A stretch of DNA of 64,000 nt from Leuctra nigra (lineage: Eukaryota > Arthropoda > Insecta > Plecoptera > Leuctridae). A model generated the notes under the pieces. It saw only the letters and a program-made list of their open reading frames with translations, made no database searches and was not told where the DNA came from. Numbering within the stretch: the first letter of the stretch is position 1; the number at the start of each line of letters is the position of its first letter. Positions 22,482 through 34,270 of the stretch are shown in pieces. The DNA lies in NCBI GenBank assembly GCA_934045905.1, contig OW203770.1:26731259-26795258 (forward strand), given 5' to 3'. A program made the translations under genes and the position numbers.

Positions 22482-23585
22482 TTTTTCAGGGTTGGTAACC
22501 GCCGTCCGCCCACTTATTTTTCAAAAAAGTAAAATAAGGCTTGAAATTGTGTACAAATCGGGTAGGTATAAAGGACCCAAATTTTGTTACTGAAATTCAA
22601 TATTTTCCCGGGGCCTTGCGGGCAGTCCGGACCCACATTATATTGGGGGGCCTTCCCCCAATCCCCCCATTGTTTACGTAAGCAAATTTATTCCCCCTGA
22701 CATCGCCGAGCGTCTGCCCACTTATTATTTTACAAATTAACCACTGGTTAGTCAAGTAATTATTGTAGAGCCAGCAAGTTGTGTGAGAAGTTACATTTCT
22801 TGCGCCGAGGCTCCGGCGACCTAGACCAACACCCACCGATCTAGTGTAACCTGTGCCTCGAGTTATATAAACACATAACCAGTTTAGCTATGTGTTAGCT
22901 CCTAATCACATGACAGCAGCACCTTACAATAGTTACATGTATGCTTTCAGGCGAAATCTCTCTTGACAAGGCGTTACCTCCGACTCTAACAGAGGAAAGT
23001 TATGTCGGCCTGGATGTGTGACCTCTATGCACAATGACCTGAAACATGGACTGTCTCGCTAGGATGCGGAACTTGGGCCTAACGTTGAACCAACACTGAT
23101 GTAAACCTTGTTATTTACCAACCCCTGGTAAATTTAATAAATCTAAAATAAACTATTTCGTATGTGTAGAAGGTCTAGTGAAAAATGTTTAAAAAAATCT
23201 AGTCCTTCAATTTAGTAACATAGTTAATTAGCAATGCCATGATTTTGTAGTAGGAAAACAGAGCTCTATGCTTTTAAGTAAACATTTGCATAAGACATGC
23301 ATAACATTTTTTCATTTGCAATGCATAAGAAAGTGTATCAACAGATCATTGAAATTCATTGCATAATTAAAATCTCGTATTTGACCATTATTATTTTTAA
23401 ATGTCAAAAACTGAACAGTCAATGGGAGGGGGGGGGGGGGGAGGGGGGGGGTTGGTGAACATTGCATTCAAGTCTTGTTTGAGCGATTTGTATTGAGCGA
23501 TCAGCAGGTTTCTTAACCTCTAAAGTAATTAAAGTTATACATTATTTTTCTTCAATTCTCGTCTTAGATTTTATTTTACCGTAAT
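22482..23585. other. Unassigned, with possible hAT-derived fragment
   Basis: 22500-22740 has GGGGGGCCTTCCCCC and two GTC.GCCCACTTATT segments resembling the interior and end of the hAT element at 14061. A G-rich run lies at about 23428-23451. No gene was recognised. Confidence 0.35.
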
Positions 23586-24580
23586 TGAGCGAGCGTAGCG
23601 AGCGTCACCACGGTACTCTTATGGCACTTTCTCTGTGTGTTTTTTTTTTTGTGGTCAAAGCCCAGGTCAAACCGCTCAAGCAATCGATCTGAAATTTTGT
23701 ACACATACTAACGTACTCTATGCGGTCCCTGGGATCGTTTTTGAACGGGCTCCCGTGATTGGTTCAAATTTAAAAAAAATATCTTTCGATTGGTTGCTTT
23801 GATCAATTTGAAATTTAGCAAAAACATTGCAACCAACATTGTACCCAATCATAAAAAGTTTTAGCCAAATCCTCCTATTGGTTCAAATTTAAAACCATTT
23901 TTTATGTGATTTTTTACATTTAAACTAGAACAGATTGACCGATCAACTTAAAACTTCGCGTGGTCATTGGTACCAACATTTTAGGTATTTTTGCCAATTT
24001 TCAGTCTAATCTGTCGTTATTTTCAAAAGTTTTGTCATTTTAAGGTCATTTTATTCCATAATCTTGAAAAACGTATACTAAATTGTCATCCCTGCCTTCT
24101 TTAAGCTTCTGTTCCAAGGCAAGGCCTGTAGAGCAGCCAAGCTATCCACAATGTACAGTAAAATGAAAGCATTTTCGAGCTAGCGCATAAAATCGGATGC
24201 AGTACGAAGGCCAAATCCTCTAATTGGTTTAAGTTTAAATAATGTCTTCTGATTGGTCGACAATCAAAATGTTCACATTAAGTTCACATTTTGCTTGGTG
24301 ATCAAGACCAACATAATATTAAATTTTACATATTGTAAGCCCAATCAGTCAAGTATTAATTGTAATTTTACGAGTTTAGTATGGGATGTCACAAGAGATT
24401 TCTGGAGAAGGTATGTAGGTAAGACTTCACGACACATTGGATCTGTTATTCATCCAGAGTATTATGGAGATTAAAAAATTGCAGAGAAAATCGTCTTGTG
24501 CCGTGTCGTGCATCGTTACTATGGGGATGTTGCATGTTCTGTGCTCGCTCATCAACGCGTTACACTGAGCGTTTTCCTAG
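23586..24580 (+). mobile_element. Family B Helentron-like element B3, complete
   Basis: TGAGCGAGCG start, AACGCGTT dyad and CTAG end, with T on both flanks. It carries about five ATTGGTT/ATTGGTC (inverted CCAAT) boxes near 23756, 23789, 23874, 24220 and 24252, most followed by an AAATTTAAA-like tract. Confidence 0.7.
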
Positions 24581-25249
24581 TTTACCTACACATTGTAATT
24601 CAACAAATAAATTACCGTATTGTCCGTACGAAATGGTCCGTACATGTGTGAAAATTTTCAGCTCGATTGGAGAAGCGATTCAACTTCTAGAGTCATATGG
24701 ACAAAAAAACTAAAAAACTAACAAACGAGTGCAAAGAAAAACAAAAAAATTACAAAAGAGCGCAAGGGACACTTATACATTTGCTCAATAATTTAAATCC
24801 TAATCTATTCAATGCAATTAACAGTAGGTATCTATTGTTAGATAACTACCTCAGCATTTTCATCGCTAATATTATGCTTGTCTATCACCGCTTTTATTGC
24901 TAACTCTAGCCGTGCTCTGGAGTAAGAAAAAACTAATATACCTACCTGTCAATGAATGAAAGACAAAGGAATATCGTTACAATACTTATCAACTAAAAGT
25001 TCTATCACAAGCAACTTTTGAGCAGAGTTGAAAGGAACATAAAAGGCTGATGTGTGCTTTAGGTTGCTTCGAGATGTCTCTCCCATTCTCTATTGATCAT
25101 GGCGATCATATTTGAGTTCATTTTTTTAAATATTGTTCATGCTCTTAAATAGACCTTACTACATATTCTCTTCCATGTCATCCAGACTGTAAGTTGGTAG
25201 TGCTGTAGGCTAAAAAAAAAGCATTGGTCGTGATAACATGAGAATAGAA
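24581..25249. other. Unassigned
   Basis: AT-rich sequence with no recognised gene or repeat. Confidence 0.4.
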
Positions 25250-25827
25250 CTAGGAAAACGCTATGTGTAACGCGTTTAAATGAGTGTGCACGGAAACAAA
25301 CAGCATCTCCAACTGGAATATCGTAACGCACATAAAACAATTATACCTACGTCCATAGTGAATTGAAATACGATCCACTCGATCAAAAAAAATTACCGGA
25401 TCTTCATGGAAACTGAGAATATCCATCTATACACTCTGATCCAAAATCAGATCTAAGTCCGATTAAATCAGATTTAATTTATGGAAATTAGATTTCAATA
25501 AAATCTCTTCTGGTCCTCTATTTAAATGTAAATAAGTATATACATTCTCTACTGATGGGGCCGAAAAGTTGTAAAATAAGAAAAATGGTAGGTAGTCTTA
25601 ATGTTCATGCAAAATTTAAACTTTTAATCGGAACATTTTGGTTTTTGACCAATCGAGAGATATTTTCATTTTTGAACCAATCCAAAACTATACACAGAAT
25701 GATATTTGATGGGTGCAAAATAAATTTCTGCTCGATCGGAAAAAATTGTGGCCTGTGCTTTCGGGCCAAACAAAAACAAAACAAAAACAGATAGTGTCAA
25801 AAAGTGCAAAATGGAGACGATCGCTCA
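25250..25827 (-). mobile_element. Family B Helentron-like element B4, short variant
   Basis: Minus-strand copy ending CTAG at 25250 with a degenerate dyad (AACGCGTTTAAATGAG). It begins TGAGCGATCG at 25827. A T flanks both sides on the element strand. The centre differs from B2/B3 and resembles the fragment near 48.1 kb. Confidence 0.6.
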
Positions 25828-25881
25828 ATTATGTTGGACGTTTGTCAATGTTGGTCACTAATGTTTGTATCTTACCCACAG

Positions 25882-26034
25882 GGCTTGACGCTGAAGAAGA
25901 AGCCAGCTGTGTTCCTCCTGAGAGCAGATCGTCTACATGGGCATCTGCATCGTAGAGCAGAGTTAGACAGTGTGACACATACATTTCAAACTTATTTTAA
26001 TAGAGAGTCTAGCCTCTCATATTTATGTAAATAG
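25882..26034 (+). CDS. Candidate terminal exon, unknown product
   Basis: Preceded by TATCTTACCCACAG, a good acceptor. Open for about 50 codons from GLTLKKKPAVFLLRADRLHG to TAG at 26032. It lies just downstream of a family B element. No family was recognised, and this may be a chance open frame. Confidence 0.2.
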   Translation, partial: GLTLKKKPAVFLLRADRLHGHLHRRAELDSVTHTFQTYFNRESSLSYLCK

Positions 26035-27118
26035 TCAATCAATCAATACTACTTAATCAATTCAAAGTACATATTTAATTTATGTTTCTTGTTACCAAAA
26101 ATAAGTAGGTACCTACATACTACTTTTTTTTGTGAATTTGTAATTGGTCTCAAGTTCTCACAATAATATCATCTTAAAAATATCAGATGTATTTAGTGTG
26201 TGCTATAACATTTTCGAAGCTTAATATTTCGTTGGTCTTTTTGTTAATGTAACTCAATGTTGCGTTAGTTACAATACAAATGTTTATTAAATTCAGCTCT
26301 TAGATTTGTGCATTATTACTCGTAAATATTTCCTGGCTTGGCGCATAGGGTCGTCAACGTAAAGTTCCTCGGTGGTCAACGTTTTGATTACGATGAGGGT
26401 CATTGTTGAATTGCTTTGTTGATTTGTCGTTATTATTGTGTGAATGAATCATAAAATGTAACTTCAAAATAATATTTAAGATGTAGGGTAGTCACCCTTG
26501 TCTAGATCACCATTAAAATCAAGTTCCTTCAGACAGTGTTGATCACATTTATATCATTATATCAATATCAATCAATGTATTCATTATCATTATATCAATA
26601 TATTATTATGTTTGCTGTTAAATTTTAGCCAAAACGTCTGATTTCTTACAAATAAAAAAAAAATCTCATTTGTTGAAAATCTAAATTCTTCAATTCATTT
26701 AAACTTCTCATTCAACTTGGGCTCCATATCGTAATGTTATTTTTAGTATTCACATGAATCGCGTTCGAAGAATCAAGCCAACAACAAGCTGCATCCAACA
26801 TTTCCTCACCAACGTGCGCCGTGACGTTTAGTACTCCCTTTTTTAACCAAACATTTTTTACGTAAATAGGAAATTCTCAAGTTGTACTTGTAGAATGGAT
26901 AAAAAAAAATAAAAAATTGAAAGTATACATGTCTAGGATGTAAACCGTAGTATATATATGTCAGTGATGTAAACAAACAAAATTATTATTGTATAATCAG
27001 GGCCCTGGCAAGATTGCTTCTATCAGTCTATATCGTACAGATTCACTAACTTTGTTTTTACAATTCGTGTTTCCATAGTGCAGGGGAAAGGAGAAACATT
27101 GAAATTGAAATGTATTTA
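26035..27118. other. Unassigned AT-rich sequence
   Basis: No gene or named repeat seen. TATATCAATAT-type short repeats lie at about 26550-26605. Confidence 0.4.
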
Positions 27119-27514
27119 GGCCCGGAATAACCAAAGTTTATTAGGCCATTTAAGAAAGTCAAAGCGCATGCGATAAAGCCTGACAGGTCCACAGCCGTCT
27201 AGTATGTAATGACTAGTTCTGTTTAGTGTCTGTCATATTTACGTGTTGTTTTCGAGAAGGCTGTGGGTGGGATGACGTCACGCCGAGTCCTTTGAAGTGC
27301 GCACTGCGCATGCGTTTAAGCCTGATAACATTAGTACCCCACCTCACCAACAGATGTATCTTTACTTTCTTAAATGGCCTATTGTGCTGGATTAACTAAC
27401 TTTTGGATTAAATTCAATTGTTTCACTCATTTTGAGGTATCTGATTGGCTGTGCCGCCAATTTAGTCCAATATTTAGTTAATCCGGCTCAGATTAACTTT
27501 GGTTATACCGGCCC
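27119..27514. mobile_element. Harbinger-like MITE containing a second palindromic insert
   Basis: TIRs GGCCCGGAATAACCAAAGTT and GGGCCGGTATAACCAAAGTT. TTA on both sides (27116-27118 and 27515-27517). About 25 bp in, another palindrome-ended element is nested at 27142-27381. Confidence 0.75.
27142..27381. mobile_element. Nested palindrome-ended MITE
   Basis: Ends TAGGCCATTTAAGAAAGT and its complement, with inner GCGCATGCG blocks that also form inverted repeats. Its target duplication is not clear because the host element is itself palindromic. Confidence 0.6.
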
Positions 27515-27570
27515 TTATAAGTCTACTTTTTTAGCCATAACAAACAATTATTTATTTGTATTTATGCACC

Positions 27571-27829
27571 AACCCGGCTCCTCTGAATGTCTGGACTAGA
27601 CATTCAGAGGAGCCGGGTTCGAATCCCGGAGGAGGAAAATCTTTTCATCTTGCAGTTGGTAATTATTCACAACTACAGTTCGTTTTTCCTATGTTTGAAC
27701 TCTCTACAGACCGAGACACTGTCAGTTGTTCTGTTAGGCCGAGAAAGACAACATTGCAAGGTGAGCGCGCAATGAAGTCTTTCTCTGCCTTGCATAACAA
27801 CTGACTGTGGCTCTATCTGTTGAGAGTTC
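27571..27829 (+). mobile_element. tRNA-derived SINE remnant with snap-back hairpin
   Basis: A perfect 22-bp inverted repeat (27571-27592 and 27598-27619, 5-nt loop) runs directly into GGTTCGAATCCCGG, the T arm/B box of a tRNA. The body GGAAAATCTTTTCATCTTGC follows, and then an imperfect foldback at about 27688-27829. The 5' half of the tRNA head is missing and replaced by the hairpin. A related body sequence occurs at the 48.2-48.3 kb palindrome. Confidence 0.6.
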
Positions 27830-28435
27830 ATCCAGTAAAAAACAGACCGTACCTACCCTAGGTCATTTAAGGATGAACCAGCGTTTCGGCAGCTAACAAA
27901 AACATAAAATTTTAATAAATTTTCCTATTAATTATGCTATTATGCGTAATATAAAACCATAAAAATTAATCCGGACGAGCGCTTTTTTATTTAATTGATG
28001 TTTAAAGTACATGGTTTTAACACAGTGTCTTAAGGGAGCACCTAAAATTCTACAACATTATTTATAACTGATTTAGGGAAATCTGTAACAAAAGTTGGGT
28101 TTAAAAACTGTTTTTTGGAAACTTGAATCACTTACCTAAGCAATGATCAAAAGAAAATATATAGTTGACGGAGTATTTATTGCAGTAAGAGACAATTTGT
28201 GATGCAAAATGGGCTCTTGCATAGTCATTCAACTGACATATTTGAGTACATGGCAACGTTGTAGAAACCTATTTAGTACCAAAATTTCTATTTGGCATAC
28301 AACTATTACTCTTATGGTTAATATACCTATGTAAACATCTCAACAATAACAAAATAATATGTAATTTATGTAAAAGATGTTTATCTTTCCAAAATCTATC
28401 AAAACATGTTTAAAGTGGTTCTAAAATTCCAATTT
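27830..28435. other. Unassigned
   Basis: AT-rich sequence with no gene seen. Confidence 0.4.
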
Positions 28436-29435
28436 TAAAATGGCGGCTGAAATCTCTGACCCCTTGAAGTATATTTTAAACATGATGCCAATTTTATAAG
28501 CTGTCTCAAATAGTATATTATTTTATTGCATAAAAATAAAAATTTGTGGTTTATTTTAAAATGTGTGACGTCATTTCGGTTTAGGTATGGGAAACTGCAA
28601 ATATTATTGATGATAATAAATAAAGTTGACCGTCTAAATTGTTTTGCGCTGGTTTTGTTGAAATCTAATTAGCCGTTATTGAGATATGATGTCACTTCCG
28701 GTTTCAAAATGGCGGCTTCCGGTTGGTTTTATAACAAGTCACATGAGACGTCAAAAGTACATACATTACATAAATATCAAAATAATCGGATCAACCTTTG
28801 TTGCCAAAAAGCCAATCGATGTATTTCAAATTTCATTACGTCATTTCCGGTTTCTTTAACATAATGTTTAGTCTTTTGCTACTTATCTATCATGCATAAA
28901 GATGACCGTCTGAATCGTTTGGCGCAATTTTCGTTCCAATCGGTCCAGCCGTTGACGAGATATGACGTCACTTCCGGTTTCAAAATGGCGGCACAAAAAA
29001 TTCATGGGGTGAAGGTTAAATCAGACGCCAAAAGTGCACACGTGGTAAAAATGTGGGATCAATCGGTTCAGCCGTTTAGGCTGTGGCCTGTTTACCGGAT
29101 TTGTATTCCAGGAGACTACTACTACTACTACTACTACTGAGATGATTATTATTATTATTATTATTATGAAAACCGCCCTAATACACTGTTTTCACGGCCC
29201 TCTAGCGCGCAAAGGGCGTAACCTATTGTTCCCAAATTTGGTATATGTTGTAGGGTGGGCCATAGCTCGAAATTAAGATATATCGCAACAATGTGAGATT
29301 TTCCAATTTTAAGATCCAGTAGGCCGAAAATGCCACTTTGATGCTTACAGTAAAAGTGGGTTTGCTCCAGCCTTTTTAAATGAGTGTGTGCGCGCGCCGT
29401 ACGACTTGGCTGGCGTGGAGCGACCGCTCCGCTAG
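28436..29435 (+). mobile_element. Family A composite element copy A4, 5'-truncated
   Basis: Starts inside an AAAATGGCGGC unit and carries array units in the reverse-complement sense (TGACGTCA, TTCCGGTTTC, AAAATGGCGGC). ACT and ATT repeats lie at 29116-29168. It ends at the hairpin and CTAG (29415-29435). The family C end is missing. It is a near-direct repeat of 31790-32780. Confidence 0.75.
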
Positions 29436-30275
29436 ATCAGAGATTTGTATGAATTACGTCGAATTCTAAGCACCTTGGCTGGAGCAGTGGGACCACTTTA
29501 ATAAGTGAAACATATAAACAATGCATTCTGTAACTTCATGAGACCCTGACTGTACGATCTAGGTGGCTGAATTGAATGTCAGATGTTTTTTGTTCTCTCA
29601 TTGAATTTCATAAGAGATCTGTTGAAATTAATAAATAAGATATAGAATATTTAAAAGTGGTGAAGCTTATAGATCAATCATTTTGACACTGCTTCTGTGT
29701 CTTGTGAATGGGATGCAATCTTGTTAATACGTCTACTTTCATGTAGGAAAATTGTGTTTCATCCGCCATTTCTAGCTCTAAACAATACAGAACTCTTGCT
29801 GCTGCTGGATTGCATGACGTTTATTTTGCAGATATAAGAGAGAAATTACGATGAAAAGTCAAATTAATTCTCACAATCATGGCCCATCTCGATATTAGAT
29901 ATCAATACAACAAGAAGTCTAAGGCCTTATAACCCATTATAAAGTTGAATATTGAAACATGTTTTATGTTCACACATGTCTGGAATATTTAAAATTATCT
30001 TTAATTTCCCTGCATGAATATTGTCCTTCAAAGCGGGGGTTAAACCTTAAGGTAAAGCCATATTTCAATATTATATTATGTATATAAGTGCCATAGTACC
30101 GCAGAATCCACCAGAGGTCAGTCGTGTTCCTTTCGAGGCAAAGGCTGCAAAAGTTTAAGATTTCTAACAAGAACATTTCATGGAACTGGCCACGAGAAAA
30201 GCAAACTGTGGTATTTGGCTATGGTAAGACCGATTATGCCTATGGTTGTCCGGTATGACACCCAACATCTAGCAA
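29436..30275. other. Unassigned
   Basis: No gene recognised. It may be the decayed upstream part of the LINE that follows. Confidence 0.3.
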
Positions 30276-30400
30276 TGTTGCAAAACTATAGAATGTATTC
30301 AAAATAGAGCAACCAGATTTATTACAAATAGGAAGGATTGGACGAGAGACGAAAGGCTTAAGGAATGTAACTTTATTACTTTGGATAGAACTTGGTAGTT
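30276..30400 (+). pseudogene. Relic of a non-LTR retrotransposon reverse transcriptase C-terminus
   Basis: In the frame starting near 30292 the sequence reads IECIQNRATRFITNRK, then DERLKECNFITLDRTW. This is the conserved pattern just after the RT catalytic domain in Jockey/CR1-type LINEs (..IQ.RATRF....RL..L....L..). A stop lies close upstream and the frame is not maintained downstream, so it is a dead fragment. The clade is not assigned. Confidence 0.6.
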
Positions 30401-30906
30401 ATACATTTTTTTTTCATGTTTAAAGTGGTTCCATCGTTTCGGCATAGGAATGAGAATTTGCTGTAATTCACACCAAAGATTAATGAAACCATATTACATA
30501 CAACTAGCAAAAAATATTTGCCCCTTACGGTATAAAATAATTAGATATTCTTGATTGAAGATCATCTTTTCCCCCATAAGATAACACAGGGAGACATGAA
30601 ATCGTCCTGGAAAATTGGCCTTAAATTGCTCCTAAAACCGCAAGAGGAATGACAAATTATTGAAAATAGTCTCAAATTAAAGATAATCATTTTTAGAATA
30701 AGACTGCCGTTTGAAAATATGGGGTCACGGGCCAAATAAGAAAGAAACTGTGTACAATGTGTAAAATTTACCGTAAATCTGGCAACATTGCACTACAAAT
30801 ATGAATTATTTTGGGATAATTTAATTGGAACTTCAATTAAAAACATATAATTGGAGCACATGGTAAGATATAATTGTTTTATGCTGTTGTTTGAGGTATT
30901 ATTTCA
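30401..30906. other. Unassigned, possibly LINE 3' remnant
   Basis: Disrupted sequence following the RT relic. No other feature seen. Confidence 0.3.
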
Positions 30907-31302
30907 CCATAAAAAAACACTTCGTGTAAAAATACCAGCCAAGTCTCTTCTACTAAAAAAAAATATGAAATCTAAAAATTCTGCACTGAAAAGTAATGAT
31001 ATCAAAAAATTTGCCAAGTCAAAACTTTATTTGAAAATCAAAAAATACTTGGCGCATCGTGTATATTAATAGCTTAGAAGTATAGGCCAGATATAAAATA
31101 TACATAAAATATACAAACATATAGTATACCTAAAATGCCCTAAAAAATCGATGCGCCAAGTATTTTTTGATTTTCAAATAAAGTTTTGACTTGGCAAATT
31201 TTTTGATATCATTACTTTTCAGTGCAGAATTTTTAGATTTCATATTTTTTTTTAGTAGAAGAGACTTGGCTGGTATTTTTACACGAAGTGTTATTTTATG
31301 GG
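30907..31302. mobile_element. Family C module, short subfamily, complete
   Basis: Palindrome-ended unit with CCATAAAAAAACACTTCGTG ends and about 190-bp arms. Forms the 5' end of copy A5. Confidence 0.8.
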
Positions 31303-32780
31303 GATATCACTCCTTTTTTTAATTTATTCTAACAACTTGTGACACATATGAAATGAACAATTACTAAATTCATTTAAAAAATCATCACCCTTTAAAATTT
31401 GGTTACCACTAATGAATATCAGCGTATGGTCCTAAATAATTGCTTTAAATGATCTTTCACGAAGAATAGCAAAGGTTTCATTCCAATCAGTCAACCCAGT
31501 TCCGAGATATGGCAACACTTCGGTTTTCAAAATAGCTGCTGAACTTTCTGCAATGCCACATAGAATTTATTTCTATAAATGATGTGTATCATTTTAAGCT
31601 TTCTGAATATGTATTTATTGTATAGGAGGGAATTATAATAATTTATACATTTAATTGACGTCATTTCCGGTCTCATAAATAGGAAAATTCTATTTGTACT
31701 GTTCATATTCCATAGAGATGGCCTTCCGAATCGTTTGGCGCTAGTTTCATACCGATTTGTCTACCAGTTTTTGAGATATGACGTTACTTCCGGTTTTAAA
31801 ATGGCGGCTGAAATCTCTGACCCCTTGAAGTATATTTTAAACATGATGCCAATTTTATAAGCTGTCTCAAATAGTATATTATTTTATTGCATAAAAATAA
31901 AAATTTGTGGTTTATTTTTAAATGTGTGACGTGATTTCGGTTTAGGTATGGGAAACTGCAAATATTATTGATGATAATACATAAAGTTGACCGTCTAAAT
32001 TGTTTTGCGCTGGTTTTGTTGAAATCTAATTAGCCGTTATTGAGATATGATGTCACTTCCGGTTTCAAAATGGCGGCTTCCGGTTGGTTTTATAACAAGT
32101 CACATGAGACGTCAAAAGTACATACATTACATAAATATCAAAATAATCGGATCAACCTTTGTTGCCAAAAAGCCAATCGATGTATTTCAAATTTCATGAC
32201 GTCATTTCCGGTTTCGTTAACATAAATTTTAGTCTGTTGCTATTTATAATCCATATAGTTGACCGTCCGAATCGTTTGGCGCTATTTTCGTTCCAATCAG
32301 CTCAGCCGTTGTCGAGATATGATGTCACTTCTGGTTTCAAAATGGCGGCACAAAAAAAGTCAAGGGGGGGGGGGGGGAGGGCAAATCAGACGCCAAAAGT
32401 GCACACGTGGTAAAAATGTGAGATCAATCGGTTCAGCCGTTTAGGCTGTGGCCTGTTTACCGGATTTGAATTCTAGGATACTACTACTACTAAGATTATT
32501 ATTATTATTATTATGAAAACCGCCCTAAAACACGGTTTTCACGGCCCTCTAGCTCGCAAAGGGCGTAACCTATTGTTCCCAAATTTGGTATATGTTGTAG
32601 GGTGGGCCATTGCTCGAAATTGAGATATTTCCCAACAATGTGAGATTCCCCAATTTTAAGATCCAGTAGGCCGAAAATGCCACTTTGATGCCTACAGTAA
32701 AAGTGGGTTTGCTCCAGCCTTTATATGAGAGTGTGCGCGCGCCGTACGACTTGGCTGGCGTGGAGCGACCGCTCCACTAG
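30907..32780 (+). mobile_element. Family A composite element copy A5, complete
   Basis: Plus-strand orientation: family C short module (30907-31302), GATATCAC spacer, array units with TGACGTCA at 31660-32340, ACT and ATT repeats at 32480-32515, conserved subterminal region, hairpin 32760-32777 and CTAG. Its distal part (from about 32150) is nearly identical to the inverted copy A3. Its proximal part is clearly diverged from A3. Confidence 0.75.
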
Positions 32781-33877
32781 ATCATCAATGAGAATGGAAA
32801 TGAAATGCACGCTACCTGGTGATAAAAGTATGAACTCTCACTACTGCCTTCTATATATAGAATTTCTCGTGAAAAGACGAGAAGGCACTGTGGCGCCATT
32901 AACCACTGGCAGTATCAAACTATTAAATATGAAATCAAAAATTGGCCCCATTACGTTCCTTGGAGTAGCTGCTGTGCTGTCATTTTCTTTTGTATTATTA
33001 TTAATTATAATAATACCATGTTAAACCATGTTTTTTTTTCTCATACGATATGTTTTGATACATCTTCCTCTGTATATAATTTATTCTGTGAGTTGTTTTT
33101 GTTTTTACTTTTGTCAAGCTGTATCTGACTGATATTAACAAATACGGTTATTGAAGTAATCTCTTACTAAAATGACACGAGGAGCTAGGGAGAGAAGGGC
33201 TCTTTGGCTCTTCAACATTGCGCATGCGCGAACACTCTGAAGTCGCCTGCAATGATTCTTTTTCTCATAACCTCCTCAGACCCAGACATATTTTATTTGC
33301 CCGGATTTTGGTGAAATTTATTTTCCTAAAAGAAAATCACTTGAAAATAATATAAAAAACAATCAATTTTTTCAATATTTTTTTTATTTTTTAATTATTT
33401 TTTATTTTTATTGACTAATTAAAGTCATTTTTACGGTGTAAAACTTTTAAAAAAATATTTAAAAATATAATCTATGCTGTTAATTGTTATGGCATTGAAA
33501 CAATAAAACATTTATTTTTTATATTCCACAATGAATAATTACAATTTAATTAAATTACTGTAAATTACTGGCTAACAAGAATGTGGAGCAACAGAGAAGA
33601 CCACGAGGAAAACGAGGTTTTCCACCATGAGGAAAAGAAAACCCTCCAAAACATCCATCAAGAAAGCATGTTATGATAAAAAGGTTCAAATTAAAATGGA
33701 CCTATTACATATGACTATTGTATGGGGGGGGGGGGGGGGGGGGGGGAAGGGCATACGTTAATCAATCTTTATCTATGTTAATCATTTGAATTTTTTGCTT
33801 GATCCATTCTATTCCATCAATAGCATGATAATATTGTACAAGGCATTTACAGCCAAGGGAGACATTTCTGTTGAATT

Positions 33878-34218
33878 TGTGGGAATCACAAGGCGCGGGG
33901 AACAAGATGAACACTGACACAGTAATTATGCAAAAGGTTTATAATTGGCGAAAGGTACAAAGTAATGACAAAGACAGTTGGGTAAAGACGACGAGTGAAT
34001 CCGCGTGGAAAAGTCTTCCGCTGGGACGTCTCTCTTCTCCCTCGTCGGTCTGTGTTCTGCCGCGGCGTGGGCAGCGCCAACCCCTCCCAACTCTCACCTC
34101 TACTGCGCAGGTTCCGATGTGTAGTTTGCAGGCGGGGATGTTGGCTCGCCTGCATGATTCAAGGACAGGCGGGAACCGGTCTACTGCGTGAGGGAAGGTT
34201 TGGTGCTGGTCCGCCACA
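33878..34218 (-). repeat. 3' LTR of the Ty3/gypsy element
   Basis: 341 bp beginning TGTGGCGGACC on the element strand. Appears identical to the other LTR by eye and by matching translations in several frames. Confidence 0.95.
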
Positions 34219-34231
34219 GGACTCCCCCCCA
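34219..34231 (-). other. Polypurine tract of the Ty3/gypsy element
   Basis: A G-rich run (GGGGGGGAGTCC on the element strand) directly precedes the 3' LTR, where plus-strand priming is expected. Confidence 0.7.
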
Positions 34232-34270
34232 GTGTCGGAATGTAGTGACGGCACGATGATAACTGCGTGC

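Noticed and set aside
33725..33748. Possible G-quadruplex regulatory site
   Set aside because: A plain G homopolymer; similar runs occur at 13.3, 23.4 and 46.7 kb. Most likely slippage tracts, and their length may be unreliable.
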